Below are positions 32,450 to 41,023 of a stretch of DNA of 41,051 nt, piece by piece. The stretch covers positions 1 to 41,051 of the forward strand of contig CAKUFD010000013.1 of the NCBI GenBank assembly GCA_934647195.1. The letters are read 5' to 3'. The first letter of the stretch is position 1; each line of letters begins with the position of its first letter. The stretch comes from an uncultured Collinsella sp. (lineage in GTDB: Bacteria > Actinomycetota > Coriobacteriia > Coriobacteriales > Coriobacteriaceae). The notes below the pieces were generated by a model. The model did not search any database, was not told where the DNA came from, and saw only the letters and a program-made list of their open reading frames with translations. Position numbers and translations under genes: made by a program.

Positions 32450-33808
32450 ATGGAGAGGATCACGCTTTTATACGGATCATATCTCTGGGATGGCATTACG
32501 TTTCGGACTCCGATATCGGAATGGCTGGGCGAGTTTTTCGCTCTCGAGAAGACCGGTATGTTTCACATCGCGTTCTTCAACTACAACGACTTTATGCGAG
32601 GAGAAAAACTTGAAGTTGCCACGCGGGAATCGTGGCCCTCTGTTAATGGGTTTTCTCTTGTCAACGAGGCGCAGCGCGCTTCGAGCCTCAAGCCCAAGAA
32701 GCGCAACAACCCAACGATTCTACGCTGTCCCTATATGGATGAGGAGCACTATGCACGGCTCGAGCGCGAGTTGCCGCGCTTCGGGTATCGCCTCATATCC
32801 GATAACTGGGAATCGCACGAGTATGCGAGACTGCGGCATTGGAGGGGGCTCAGTACAGATTGCTACATGATTGCATCGGCGAGCGCTGGCTGCTCGTTTG
32901 GTTCCGGCGGTTACGACTCGCTTCAGCCGACTATCTATCTCGCGCGGGATGGGGAAGGCCCGGCAGACGTCAATCGTTGCAAGGACTTCTTTGTAACGGG
33001 ATGGGTGACCGCTGCCGAATCGAAAAGGCTGGCGGATGAATTTGCGGAGTATCGCGGAGGCGCACCGACCGGTGAGGTCTTCTTTGAGAAATATCTTCCC
33101 TATTCGGTTTATGGCGGTTCACCGGTAGCCTGGCGTGTGTTTTATTTCGATGGCGTCCCGTTTTATAAGGGTAGGGTTTGGAAATCTTGGAGCGATCTGC
33201 ACGGTATACCGGAACCGTCCAGTGAAGTCCTGAGCGCTTTTGCGGCGAACATGGGAGCTTTTGGATCTTGCGACCTTGTTCTTGCGGAAGGCGGCGGCTG
33301 GAAGTGTTCTCGCATTATGGACGGGCAGTTCACAAGCGTACCGCTAGGGGGAGACGAACAGGATTTCGCGGATGCCTTTGTGAAGGTCGTTGCGGAGTCT
33401 CCGCATGTTTCCGAGAGCTGGTGCTTGACCGCGCGTATGAAAGACGAGAACACCATAGGGGAAGATCATCACATTGTGCATGGGACAAGGCATTTTGCGC
33501 CTGGAACAAAGGTGTGGCTGCACGCCCCTAACTGGTTGGGCCGCGTGGGGGCAATCGGCGTGCCGCGTTATTCTAGCAATCTGGTTCGTGTTGTCATGGA
33601 TGTTAGAAAGCTGGAGAACTTCGGCGTTGAGATGGTTCATGACAAGGAGATTCTTGCAGGCCTCGCATATCCGTATCGCGCCTGGCCATTCACCAAACTT
33701 GCTCCCATTGGGACTTTTGGAGATCCTTGGAATGAGTCTGACGAGAGCCGCGAGACCATTTTGGGTTATATCGACTGGCTAGAAGAGTTGACCCAGGCAG
33801 AGGAATAG
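32450..33808 (+). CDS. ATP-grasp-like (DUF4343-like) protein
   Basis: This encodes 452 residues from ATG 32450 (AAAAGGGAC upstream; ATG 32447 is also possible). The central part (GSPVAWRVFYFDGVPFYKG, FGSCDLVLAEGGGWKCSRI, DGQFTSVPLGG) has the end pattern of ATP-grasp ligase folds as in DUF4343: an FxDG strand, then D...E.G.W....DGQ...LP. The N-terminus (MERITLLYGSYLWDGITF) and a C-terminal part (HIVHGTRHFAPGTKVWLHAP) are not assigned. Possibly a peptide or amino-acid ligase; catalytic residues were not mapped. Bases 33809-34006 after it hold nothing recognisable. Confidence 0.55.
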   Translation: MERITLLYGSYLWDGITFRTPISEWLGEFFALEKTGMFHIAFFNYNDFMRGEKLEVATRESWPSVNGFSLVNEAQRASSLKPKKRNNPTILRCPYMDEEHYARLERELPRFGYRLISDNWESHEYARLRHWRGLSTDCYMIASASAGCSFGSGGYDSLQPTIYLARDGEGPADVNRCKDFFVTGWVTAAESKRLADEFAEYRGGAPTGEVFFEKYLPYSVYGGSPVAWRVFYFDGVPFYKGRVWKSWSDLHGIPEPSSEVLSAFAANMGAFGSCDLVLAEGGGWKCSRIMDGQFTSVPLGGDEQDFADAFVKVVAESPHVSESWCLTARMKDENTIGEDHHIVHGTRHFAPGTKVWLHAPNWLGRVGAIGVPRYSSNLVRVVMDVRKLENFGVEMVHDKEILAGLAYPYRAWPFTKLAPIGTFGDPWNESDESRETILGYIDWLEELTQAEE

Positions 33809-34006
33809 CAAGTGTCTGCTGCCGATAATGGCCATGAGTACTCGGATGGGCGCAAGGGCAGATGGCGTTGCAGGTCTGCTTGTAGAGGTCATTTCGTGGC
33901 ACGCCGTCATTTCCGAATCGTTCTGTTGCCGTGCGGCCAGTGCGTCCCGTCAAGAACATGGTTAGGGAAACGTTGCTCCATTTACTCGGTGCGCGACAGC
34001 GCTCGC

Positions 34007-34486
34007 CTACTTTTCTCCCATGCTTTTGCGATACTCGGCGAGTTTCTCGTTCATTTCGCGGGTGTCGCGGTTCAGCTTGGCGGTAAACACCAGGGTGAGC
34101 AGCGCCAGGATGGCGAAGAAGACGACCGTGAAGGTCGTCCATGCGGCGGGGTTATTCGTTGGGAACCAGCCCAGGAGGATTGCCAGGATGCAGAGAAGGG
34201 CATAGAGGCAAGCACTGAACAGCGCAAGGCGCATCGGATATGTCATTCGTTTGATCATGGTGGGCGTGAAAAATACAAGCTGCAACAATGGAGTGGCGAT
34301 GCAGACGGCAAGAATTCCCCAGCAATAGTAGATACCCTGCTTGGTGGCGCCGTCTGCAAAGCAGGTTCCCAGCGCCAGCACTGCAGTCATGGCAACGGTG
34401 AAGCCGATGCAGACGTTGTTCGTAAGCTCTGTGAGATTTTCTGCAAGCGTTCGTTTCTCGGTGTCGATGATGTCCCTTTTGATCAT
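34007..34486 (-). CDS. DUF3021-like membrane protein
   Basis: This encodes 159 residues with four hydrophobic helices (about 27-45, 53-72, 83-106, 113-135), a polar N-terminus (KRDIIDTEKRTLAENLTEL) and a charged C-terminal helix (KLNRDTREMNEKLAEYRKS). It is 27 bases downstream of a LytTR regulator on the same strand. DUF3021 proteins typically pair with a single-domain LytTR regulator, and this pair fits, but the assignment rests on topology and neighbour. GGAAAGGAGACCAAC precedes the ATG. Confidence 0.65.
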   Translation of the reverse strand: MIKRDIIDTEKRTLAENLTELTNNVCIGFTVAMTAVLALGTCFADGATKQGIYYCWGILAVCIATPLLQLVFFTPTMIKRMTYPMRLALFSACLYALLCILAILLGWFPTNNPAAWTTFTVVFFAILALLTLVFTAKLNRDTREMNEKLAEYRKSMGEK

Positions 34487-34513
34487 GTTGGTCTCCTTTC
34501 CTGGGTGCCTCGG

Positions 34514-34954
34514 TTATTTCAGACCAAGCTTGGATTTGACAACAGGCGCGTATTGTCGCGAGATCGTGACTCGTTCTTTGTTTTCGAGCGTGGCGATGAT
34601 TCTGCCGTTGATGTTGGGCTCGAGGGCTGTGATCGCGCGGAAATTGACGATGCAGCCCTTTGCGATGCGCAAGAAGTCGCAGTCGGCAAGGCGTTCCTCC
34701 ATCTCGTAGAGACGCAGGCTCGTTTCCAGAACTTCGTCCGCCGTGTAAATGAACGTGCGTTTGTCCACCGATTCGATGAACAGGATGTCCTCGGCGCTCA
34801 ATATGCGCGTGCGACCGTCTGCTGTGCCGGTCACTTTCCTGTCGAACATGCGCAGCCGGGCCACCATCTCGAGTATTCGACGATCGGCTCTGGCGCAGAC
34901 GATGGTCACTTCTATGTCTTGAGCGGCTTTTTGCTCGTCGATGATGATCTTCAC
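34514..34954 (-). CDS. LytTR DNA-binding response regulator domain protein
   Basis: This encodes 146 residues from GTG 34954, chosen because AAGGAGAGG lies 4 bases before it. Residues ~45-146 are a LytTR domain (ILSAEDILFIESVDKRTFIY, ETSLRLYEMEERLADCDFLRI, KGCIVNFRAITALEPN, ERVTISRQYAPVVKSKLGL). There is no receiver domain, so it is a stand-alone regulator like those paired with DUF3021 proteins and probably regulates its own operon. Bases 34955-35209 form the upstream region with no gene. Confidence 0.85.
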   Translation of the reverse strand: MKIIIDEQKAAQDIEVTIVCARADRRILEMVARLRMFDRKVTGTADGRTRILSAEDILFIESVDKRTFIYTADEVLETSLRLYEMEERLADCDFLRIAKGCIVNFRAITALEPNINGRIIATLENKERVTISRQYAPVVKSKLGLK

Positions 34955-35209
34955 GGTCCTCTCCTTCCGGGCTGGTTCCAGAGTAATCGATGTCGGTGGC
35001 TGCGATTTTGGCGTTTGTCCAAGTTGCATTGTCGAGGGCTCAAGATGCATGCAGGGGGGGGTGAAGCGCCGCTGGGCTTCTGTTGTTAGCTGATGTGTCG
35101 CCCTGATTTGTCTTTGAGAATGCTGGGTAGACTCGTTTTATTGTTTGAGGTGGCTTCGTCCTCATGCGCAAATGCGCCCCTTCTGGCTTCCCCATGAAAG
35201 GAGACTTAC

Positions 35210-35632
35210 ATGAAGCACAAGTGCAAGGTCACGGTTTTCGATAAGAAGTTGTTCCCCGAGCTCCAGAAAGAATATCTCGCAGATCCCGAGAGCGGACCTT
35301 GCCCCTGCTTTGACGTGGGGCAAGAATATCTGTTCGAGCGTGAAGCCGGAAAGGACGACTTCTATCACTTTGGACGAGAGCTCGACCCGCCGTTTCCCTG
35401 CGCCGAGGCGTGGGATTCCATAAGCCGCTATATCTATACGGCCCTTGCCGGCGGCGCCATCATGAAGAACTGGACCAATGACGAGCGCACTATGATCGCC
35501 TGTTGCAATGACGGTACCCGCCCCGTCGTGTTCAAGATCGAGCGCATCGACGTTCCGGAGAATGCCGGTGACGAGGCGTACTTGGCTTGTCGCGACTTTA
35601 GCTGCGGCAAGGAAGACGCTTATACGGGATAG
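35210..35632 (+). CDS. TIGR04076 family protein
   Basis: This encodes 140 residues. It starts HKCKVTVFDKKLFPELQKEY, then GPCPCFDVGQEYLF, an aromatic helix (AEAWDSISRYIYTALAGG), TMIACCNDGTRPVVFKIERI and a short cysteine-containing tail. It matches the TIGR04076 pattern more closely than the paralogue at 3146-3463. Function unknown; the conserved cysteines could bind metal. AAAGGAGACTTAC precedes the ATG. Confidence 0.85.
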   Translation: MKHKCKVTVFDKKLFPELQKEYLADPESGPCPCFDVGQEYLFEREAGKDDFYHFGRELDPPFPCAEAWDSISRYIYTALAGGAIMKNWTNDERTMIACCNDGTRPVVFKIERIDVPENAGDEAYLACRDFSCGKEDAYTG

Positions 35633-35676
35633 CGTCTGCCGCGCAGGGCCTTGACGCTTTGCGTGCGCCACGACGG

Positions 35677-35701
35677 GACGAGGGGTTGCCGTCCCCTCGT
35701 G
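35677..35701 (+). terminator. Weak terminator-like hairpin
   Basis: ACGAGGGG and CCCCTCGT pair around TTGCCGT, 45 bases after the TIGR04076 stop. No T run follows directly, so the call is tentative. Confidence 0.4.
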
Positions 35702-35824
35702 CGCTGTCTTCCAGGGCAGAAGGCACGCCCATGTTCTTCAATAAATGCGATTGATTTGCAGTGCTGTATAACTTGGGTAAAGTGGGATTTTTGAAATAAT
35801 CGATGACCGAGAAGGGCGAAAGAA

Positions 35825-36346
35825 GTGGACGGCGTAATCCGCATCATCAGTCTTGCAATAGCGATGACCGCAGTAACTCTGGTAATCGGTGCTTTGAAAA
35901 ATAAGCGATCGAGTGCCGAGGGTGCCGGTCAGGCTGCAACTTGTTACACCCTGAAAGCCCCTGCTGTGCTCAAGAACGTTGGCGCGATAACGGTCTGCGT
36001 GTGCGCCTTCCTGTTTGTCTTGTTTCTCGTGCTTATGTTGAGTGGCAACGAAAGTGCGACGGTGGGGCATCTCTGCGTCGCGCTGGCTTTGGTGGGAGTG
36101 GGCCTGTTTGCTTGGCTTTGGGCGACTAGGTGGGCGGTTGAAGTGGATGGCGAGCGGATTGAGATCCACAAGCTCATCCGGAAATACAGGTCATCTTTCC
36201 AGCAGGTCCAGAGGGCGGAAATCGACAAAAAGGGCGAAATTGCCCTATATGACGAGGGCGGTAAAAGACTCGTGACAGTGGATCCTTTGTCCGATAATTA
36301 CGACCTATTTGTGGCTAGCCTGGACGCGCGCGGGCTGCTGCAATAG
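35825..36346 (+). CDS. Membrane protein with a PH-like cytoplasmic domain (DUF6560-like)
   Basis: This encodes 173 residues from GTG 35825 (GAGAAGGGCGAAAGAA upstream). Helices at about 4-23, 54-75 and 83-99 are followed by a soluble C-terminal domain (WAVEVDGERIEIHKLI, SFQQVQRAEIDKKGEIALYD, YDLFVASLDARG) whose strands resemble a bacterial PH domain. It is convergent with the transglutaminase gene; only 15 bases separate the two stops. Function unknown. Confidence 0.65.
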   Translation: MDGVIRIISLAIAMTAVTLVIGALKNKRSSAEGAGQAATCYTLKAPAVLKNVGAITVCVCAFLFVLFLVLMLSGNESATVGHLCVALALVGVGLFAWLWATRWAVEVDGERIEIHKLIRKYRSSFQQVQRAEIDKKGEIALYDEGGKRLVTVDPLSDNYDLFVASLDARGLLQ

Positions 36347-36361
36347 CTTTCCGGGCTCCAC

Positions 36362-37063
36362 TTACGCCCTGCCGCGAATTTTCTTCACGTTTCGATTCAT
36401 GAGATGTCTGCCAAGGTGGCGGTAGGCGAGTGTTTTTAGTGCAGACATGGACTGGCCGTGTTCTTGTAGCAGATCGTCCGGGCAGTCGTAGATTCCAAGG
36501 TCACGGGTAATGCCCTCGCTTTGGATGTAGGTGTCGTTGCAATCGAAGTTAATTGGCGGGTGCCTGAAGTCTTTGACGGCGACGCCGTAGCCGCAAAACG
36601 CGCCGGTGCATTCCGGGTGAGCCGCCTGTAGGTTTCCCAGGTAGCCCTTGTCGAGGATGAAACCCTCCAGCTCGTACCAGCGCCCGTCGAGAAGAACCTC
36701 GATCCAGCTGTGCAGGATCTCTTGCGGCGCGTTGCGATAGACGATGCCGGTCATGGCGCCCTTCTGCAATTTCTTGTCGATCATGAAGCCGTGGACCCGG
36801 CAGGGGATACCGCAAAGGCGCAGCAGCGCCATGAAGAGCGTCCCCTTGGTGTTGCACTGGCCAAAGCCGTCGGCGAGAACGCGCGAGGCGGGGACGCTGT
36901 CGTCGGTGTTGTAGCCAAACAGGATCTCGTCGCGTACGAAGTTGTAGATGGCGCGCACCCGCTCCGCCTTGGGAAGTTTGCTCCAGCCGCGCTCGTGAGC
37001 CAGGGCTTGGATGAGAGCGCTGCCGTAGTCGAGCATCGGTGTCTCCCGCAGGTATTGCTCCAT
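36362..37063 (-). CDS. Transglutaminase-like cysteine peptidase
   Basis: This encodes 233 residues. The core reads YNFVRDEILFGYN, then FGQCNTKGTLFMALLRLCGI with nucleophile Cys70, HSWIEVLLDGRWYELEGF with His118, and an acidic residue at Glu131 or Glu133 in place of the usual Asp. This is the transglutaminase/protease fold used to cut or cross-link peptides. No signal peptide, so it is cytoplasmic. ATG 37063 has AAAGGGCGCGCAAC upstream. Confidence 0.8.
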   Translation of the reverse strand: MEQYLRETPMLDYGSALIQALAHERGWSKLPKAERVRAIYNFVRDEILFGYNTDDSVPASRVLADGFGQCNTKGTLFMALLRLCGIPCRVHGFMIDKKLQKGAMTGIVYRNAPQEILHSWIEVLLDGRWYELEGFILDKGYLGNLQAAHPECTGAFCGYGVAVKDFRHPPINFDCNDTYIQSEGITRDLGIYDCPDDLLQEHGQSMSALKTLAYRHLGRHLMNRNVKKIRGRA

Positions 37064-37261
37064 GTTGCGCGCCCTTTCTTTTGTTTTTGCTCATTGTACG
37101 GGAAGGGCGGCGCGTTCATTGCGGTCTTGGGCCGGTTTGGGTGTGGGTGCCGTGTGGCGGCGATGTATGGGATTTGGGACGAGCGGGGTGGCGGTGCAGT
37201 GTCTAGGGTTGTGTGCCGAAGGCTGGCGTCATGGCCCCGCGTGCGAGGTGCTGGCCTCAGC

Positions 37262-37525
37262 TTCGAAACGAGTGGCGGTAAAACGTGCGCTGTTCGGCTG
37301 ATTTCGGTCCCGAGTTGGGTTCCGGCCTCGAGACGAGTGACGGAAGAACGTGCATTTCTTTGCCGATGTCTGCTTTGTGTCGGATTTCGGACTAGACGAG
37401 TGGCAGTAAATCGCTCATTTCGAAACGAGTGGCGGATAAACGTGCACTATCCAGCCGATTTCGTCCCAGGGGCGTTTCAAAAACCGCCACTCGTTGAGGG
37501 ATGCACGAAAAACCGCCACTCATTT
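37262..37525. repeat. Palindromic GAGTGGCGG intergenic repeat, copy B
   Basis: This is the longest copy: direct GAGTGGCGG-like modules at 37270, about 37335 (GAGTGACGG), 37398 (GAGTGGCAG) and 37427, then inverted AAAAACCGCCACTC modules at about 37478 and 37508. It lies between divergent genes (transglutaminase and SulP). The rest of the 37064-37784 gap has no recognisable gene. Confidence 0.75.
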
Positions 37526-37784
37526 ATGGGGCCAAGGCTGCAGAGTATCTTTCGGCGATGGCGCCGGAGTGCCCCATCCTCCTGGCGATTTTATGTTCCA
37601 TTCCGCCCTACGCCATTCAGACGTTACGATAGACACCCCTTGTGGCTTTTCGCCGCCTCACTCTAAAAACTAAATGCGCTTTCGTTGGGGTCGCCCCCTG
37701 GCGGGAGCCTTGTCGTTTTTATTGGGCTGGCAGCTGCGCTGCAAGGGGTTCGTCAACTAACCGCATCGACACGAATTGAAGGCC

Positions 37785-39473
37785 ATGCAGCGCGACAAGA
37801 TCAAGCCCATACTGTTCAGCATCATCAAGCACACCGATAAAGAGGAACTCCGCAGGCAGATTCCCAAAGATATCGTCTCCGGTATCGTTGTTGCCGTGGT
37901 GGCGCTGCCGCTTTCTATCGCTCTCGCTATCGCTTCTGGTGTTGCCCCGGAGCAGGGCCTTTATACGGCCATCGTCGCCGGCTTCCTCATCGCGCTGCTC
38001 GGCGGCAGCCGCGTGCAGGTATCGGGTCCTACCGCTGCCTTTGCCACGATTGTTGCCGGCATCGTTGCCACAGACGGCCTCGACGGCCTGGTGGCGGCAA
38101 CTGTCATCGCAGGCGCCCTGCTTATGCTCATGGGCTTTCTCAAGCTGGGAACGCTCATCCGCTTTGTGCCCTATACCATCACGACGGGCTTCACTGCGGG
38201 CATCGCGGTCACCATCGTCATCGGACAGATCAAAGACCTCCTGGGTCTCACCTACCCCGCCGGCACCGTCACCATCGACGCAATCGACAAGATGAGCGCC
38301 GCGGCGCAAAACATCGGCACCTTTAACTGGCAGGCACTGCTTGTTGGTGTCGTTTGCCTTGCCATCCTCATCGCCTGGCCCAAGGTCTCGAGCCGCATCC
38401 CGGCCTCGCTTGTCGCTGTCATCGCCGGCGCCGCCATGGTCCCGGCGTTTCACCTCAACGTCAATACGATTGGCGACCTCTATACCATCAGTGCTGGCCT
38501 GCCGACGCTCCGCATCCCGCAGCTCAGCATCGAGTTGCTGCGCAGCGAGCTGCCCAACGGCTTCACCATCGCACTCCTTGCCGCCATCGAGTCGCTGCTT
38601 TCGTGCGTGGTCGCTGACTCCATGATTTCAAGCCACCATCGCTGCAACATGGAGCTTGTGGCACAGGGTGTGGGCAACATCGGCTCGGCGCTCTTCGGCG
38701 GCATCCCCGCCACGGGTGCCATCGCGCGCACCGCCGCCAACGTGAGGAGCGGCGGCCGCACGCCGGTGGCCGGTATGGTCCACGCCGTGGTGCTGCTCGC
38801 CGTCCTTGTGTTCCTCATGCCGTATGCCGCTTTGATTCCGATGCCCACCATCGCGGCAATCCTGCTGCAGGTTGCCTACAACATGTCCGGCTGGCGCAGC
38901 TTTGCGCATCTGTGCCGCACTGCCTCGCGTGGCGCCGTGGCGACTCTGCTGCTCACCTTTGCGCTGACGATCGTGTTCGACTTGGTCACCGCCATAGGTG
39001 TGGGCATGGTGATCACCGTGGTTCTCTTCATGAAGATGGTGAGCGAGGAAACCGAGGTCAGGGGCTGGAAGTACTACTGCGACGACGACTCTCAGGTCAC
39101 GCACCTGCGCGAGCTGCCTCGAAGCGTGCGCGTGTACGAGATCAACGGCCCGATGTTCTTTGGCATGGCCGACCGCATTTCCGATATCACGCTCAAAGAC
39201 TTCACGAAATACCTGATCATCCGCATGCGCGGCGTGCCCTCGCTCGACGCGACCGGCATGAACGCGCTCGAGAGCCTTTATCAGTACTGTGACGAGAGCG
39301 GTGTTCGTCTCATCTTCAGTCACGTCAACAGCCAGCCCATGAAGACGATGCAGCATGCGGGATTTGTCGACCTGGTTGGCGAGGAGAACTTCCGTTCCAC
39401 CATCGACGATGCCATTGCGCATGCAACCAAGTTGATTGAAACGGAGGCGCTGCAGGGCGAGGAGGCTGCCTAG
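37785..39473 (+). CDS. SulP family anion transporter with STAS domain
   Basis: This encodes 562 residues. The membrane part has the SulP/SLC26 signature (KDIVSGIVVAVVALPLSIAL, ASGVAPEQGLYTAIVAGF, GGSRVQVSGPTAAFATIVAG) and about 12-14 hydrophobic segments to residue ~425. A cytoplasmic STAS domain follows (VRVYEINGPMFFGMADRI, YLIIRMRGVPSLDATGM, GVRLIFSHVN). The family exchanges or co-transports sulfate, bicarbonate or dicarboxylates with protons or sodium; the ion cannot be read from sequence. ATG 37785 is preferred; TTG 37776 is an alternative. It appears monocistronic. Confidence 0.9.
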   Translation: MQRDKIKPILFSIIKHTDKEELRRQIPKDIVSGIVVAVVALPLSIALAIASGVAPEQGLYTAIVAGFLIALLGGSRVQVSGPTAAFATIVAGIVATDGLDGLVAATVIAGALLMLMGFLKLGTLIRFVPYTITTGFTAGIAVTIVIGQIKDLLGLTYPAGTVTIDAIDKMSAAAQNIGTFNWQALLVGVVCLAILIAWPKVSSRIPASLVAVIAGAAMVPAFHLNVNTIGDLYTISAGLPTLRIPQLSIELLRSELPNGFTIALLAAIESLLSCVVADSMISSHHRCNMELVAQGVGNIGSALFGGIPATGAIARTAANVRSGGRTPVAGMVHAVVLLAVLVFLMPYAALIPMPTIAAILLQVAYNMSGWRSFAHLCRTASRGAVATLLLTFALTIVFDLVTAIGVGMVITVVLFMKMVSEETEVRGWKYYCDDDSQVTHLRELPRSVRVYEINGPMFFGMADRISDITLKDFTKYLIIRMRGVPSLDATGMNALESLYQYCDESGVRLIFSHVNSQPMKTMQHAGFVDLVGEENFRSTIDDAIAHATKLIETEALQGEEAA

Positions 39474-39607
39474 GGCTTAGCTGCTGGTGCCGAGACCTCG
39501 CTGTTCGTTTCGGGGTTTGGACGTCGGTGTCGGGGTTATGCTGCTGGCTCCGGAGCCTGGCTGCCCGCCGCTTCGTCGAGTTTGATTTTATATGGGGCTC
39601 CACGCCC

Positions 39608-39812
39608 GCGAGTGGCGGCAAAACGCACATTATGGTGCCGAGATCAGTCCCGCATGGGGCTCCAGGCTCAAGCGGGCTCCAGGCGAGTGGCGGTAAATCA
39701 CTCATTTTGAAACGTATGGCGGATAAACGTGCATTCTGCGACCTGTTTCGTCCCCAGGACGTTTCAAAAACCGCCACTCGTCAGGAACTGTTCGAAAAGC
39801 CGCCACTCATCT
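39608..39812. repeat. Palindromic GAGTGGCGG intergenic repeat, copy C
   Basis: Direct modules lie at 39610 (GAGTGGCGGC), about 39685 (GAGTGGCGGT) and about 39715 (TATGGCGGA), with inverted AAAAACCGCCACTC at about 39766 and AAAAGCCGCCACTC at about 39795. It shares GATAAACGTGCA and GACGTTTCAAAAACCGCCAC with copies A and B. It lies between SulP and guaA, genes in the same direction. No other gene is seen in 39474-40008. Confidence 0.75.
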
Positions 39813-40008
39813 TGAAGCCGTGCGTGACAATGACCCCCCTGCCGCACTTCATGCCCAGCGACCCCATCGGCGGAAAACTCGCCCCGTCCCGCAAACTCTT
39901 TCTTCATGGCAGGGAGTAATGCACCCCCTGCCGCATATAATGAAACGGTGTGATATATGCGCTCGCAAGCACGGCGGCGCATCCCCATCGAACAAAAAGG
40001 AGCCCTGC

Positions 40009-40989
40009 ATGGATCCCAACAAGCGTCCCGACGACATGGCGCGCATCACCACCCCCGAGCTTGCCCAGACGTTTATTGACGAGCAGGTAACTGCAATCCG
40101 TGACCAGATCGGCGATAAAAAGGTCCTGCTGGCTCTTTCCGGCGGCGTTGACAGCTCCGTCGTTGCCGCGCTTCTCATCAAGGCCATCGGCAAGCAGCTC
40201 ATCTGCGTGCACGTGAACCACGGTCTCATGCGCAAGGGCGAGAGCGAGCAGGTCGTCGACGTTTTCAAGAACCAGATGGATGCTAACCTAGTCTACGTAG
40301 ACGCAACCGATCGCTTCCTCAATAAGCTCGTCGATGTGGACGAGCCCGAGGCCAAGCGCAAGATTATCGGCGCCGAGTTCATCCGCGTCTTTGAGGAAGA
40401 GGCCCGCAAGGTAGGCGACGAGGTTAGTTTCCTCGCCCAGGGCACTATCTATCCCGACATCCTTGAGTCCCAGGATGGCGTGAAGGCCCATCATAACGTG
40501 GGCGGTCTGCCTGAAGACCTGCAGTTCGAGCTTTGCGAGCCCGTCAAGCTGCTGTATAAGGACGAGGTCCGCGTCGTTGGCCGCGAGCTCGGCCTGCCCG
40601 AGAACATGGTCGAGCGCCAGCCGTTCCCCGGCCCCGGCCTGGGCGTTCGCTGCCTGGGTGCCATCACCCGCGACCGCCTGGAGGCGCTGCGCGAGGCCGA
40701 CGCGATCGTCCGCGAGGAGATCGACAAGGCAGGCCTCACCATCTGGCAGTACTTCGCCGTCGTGCCCGACTTCCGCGCCACCGGCGTGCGCGAGGGCAAG
40801 CGTGCCTACGATTGGCCCTGCATCATCCGCTGCATCAATACCGTCGACGTCATGACCGCTGAGGTGCCCGAGCTCGACTGGGCGCTGCTCAAGCGCATCA
40901 CGGCTCGCGTTACCGCCGAGGTCCCGGGCATCTGCCGCGTCTGCTACGATCTGACCCCCAAGCCCGTCGGCACGGTCGAGTGGGAGTAG
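40009..40989 (+). CDS. guaA: GMP synthase, ATP-PPase subunit only
   Basis: This encodes 326 residues. SGGVDSSVVAALL is the PP-loop that activates XMP with ATP, followed by HVNHGLMRKGE, FLAQGTIYPDILES, HHNVGGLPEDLQFEL and QPFPGPGLGVRCLG, and the canonical KPVGTVEWE C-terminus. The N-terminal glutamine amidotransferase half of the usual ~510-520-residue enzyme is absent; the gene starts at ATG 40009 behind AAAAAGGAG, and the upstream frame is not amidotransferase. It must use a separate amidotransferase subunit (as in archaeal two-subunit GMP synthases) or free ammonia. It makes GMP from XMP in the cytoplasm. Confidence 0.92.
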   Translation: MDPNKRPDDMARITTPELAQTFIDEQVTAIRDQIGDKKVLLALSGGVDSSVVAALLIKAIGKQLICVHVNHGLMRKGESEQVVDVFKNQMDANLVYVDATDRFLNKLVDVDEPEAKRKIIGAEFIRVFEEEARKVGDEVSFLAQGTIYPDILESQDGVKAHHNVGGLPEDLQFELCEPVKLLYKDEVRVVGRELGLPENMVERQPFPGPGLGVRCLGAITRDRLEALREADAIVREEIDKAGLTIWQYFAVVPDFRATGVREGKRAYDWPCIIRCINTVDVMTAEVPELDWALLKRITARVTAEVPGICRVCYDLTPKPVGTVEWE

Positions 40990-41023
40990 CGAGTTTTCTG
41001 CCATAACACGCAGCAACTAAAAG

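Noticed and set aside
33812..35089. 425-codon plus-strand open frame antisense to DUF3021 and LytTR
   Set aside because: The minus-strand genes have ribosome binding sites and recognisable domains; the plus frame has low-complexity charged sequence and no ribosome binding site.
40288..41016. 242-codon minus-strand open frame over guaA
   Set aside because: guaA on the plus strand is unambiguous; the reverse frame is a codon-bias shadow.
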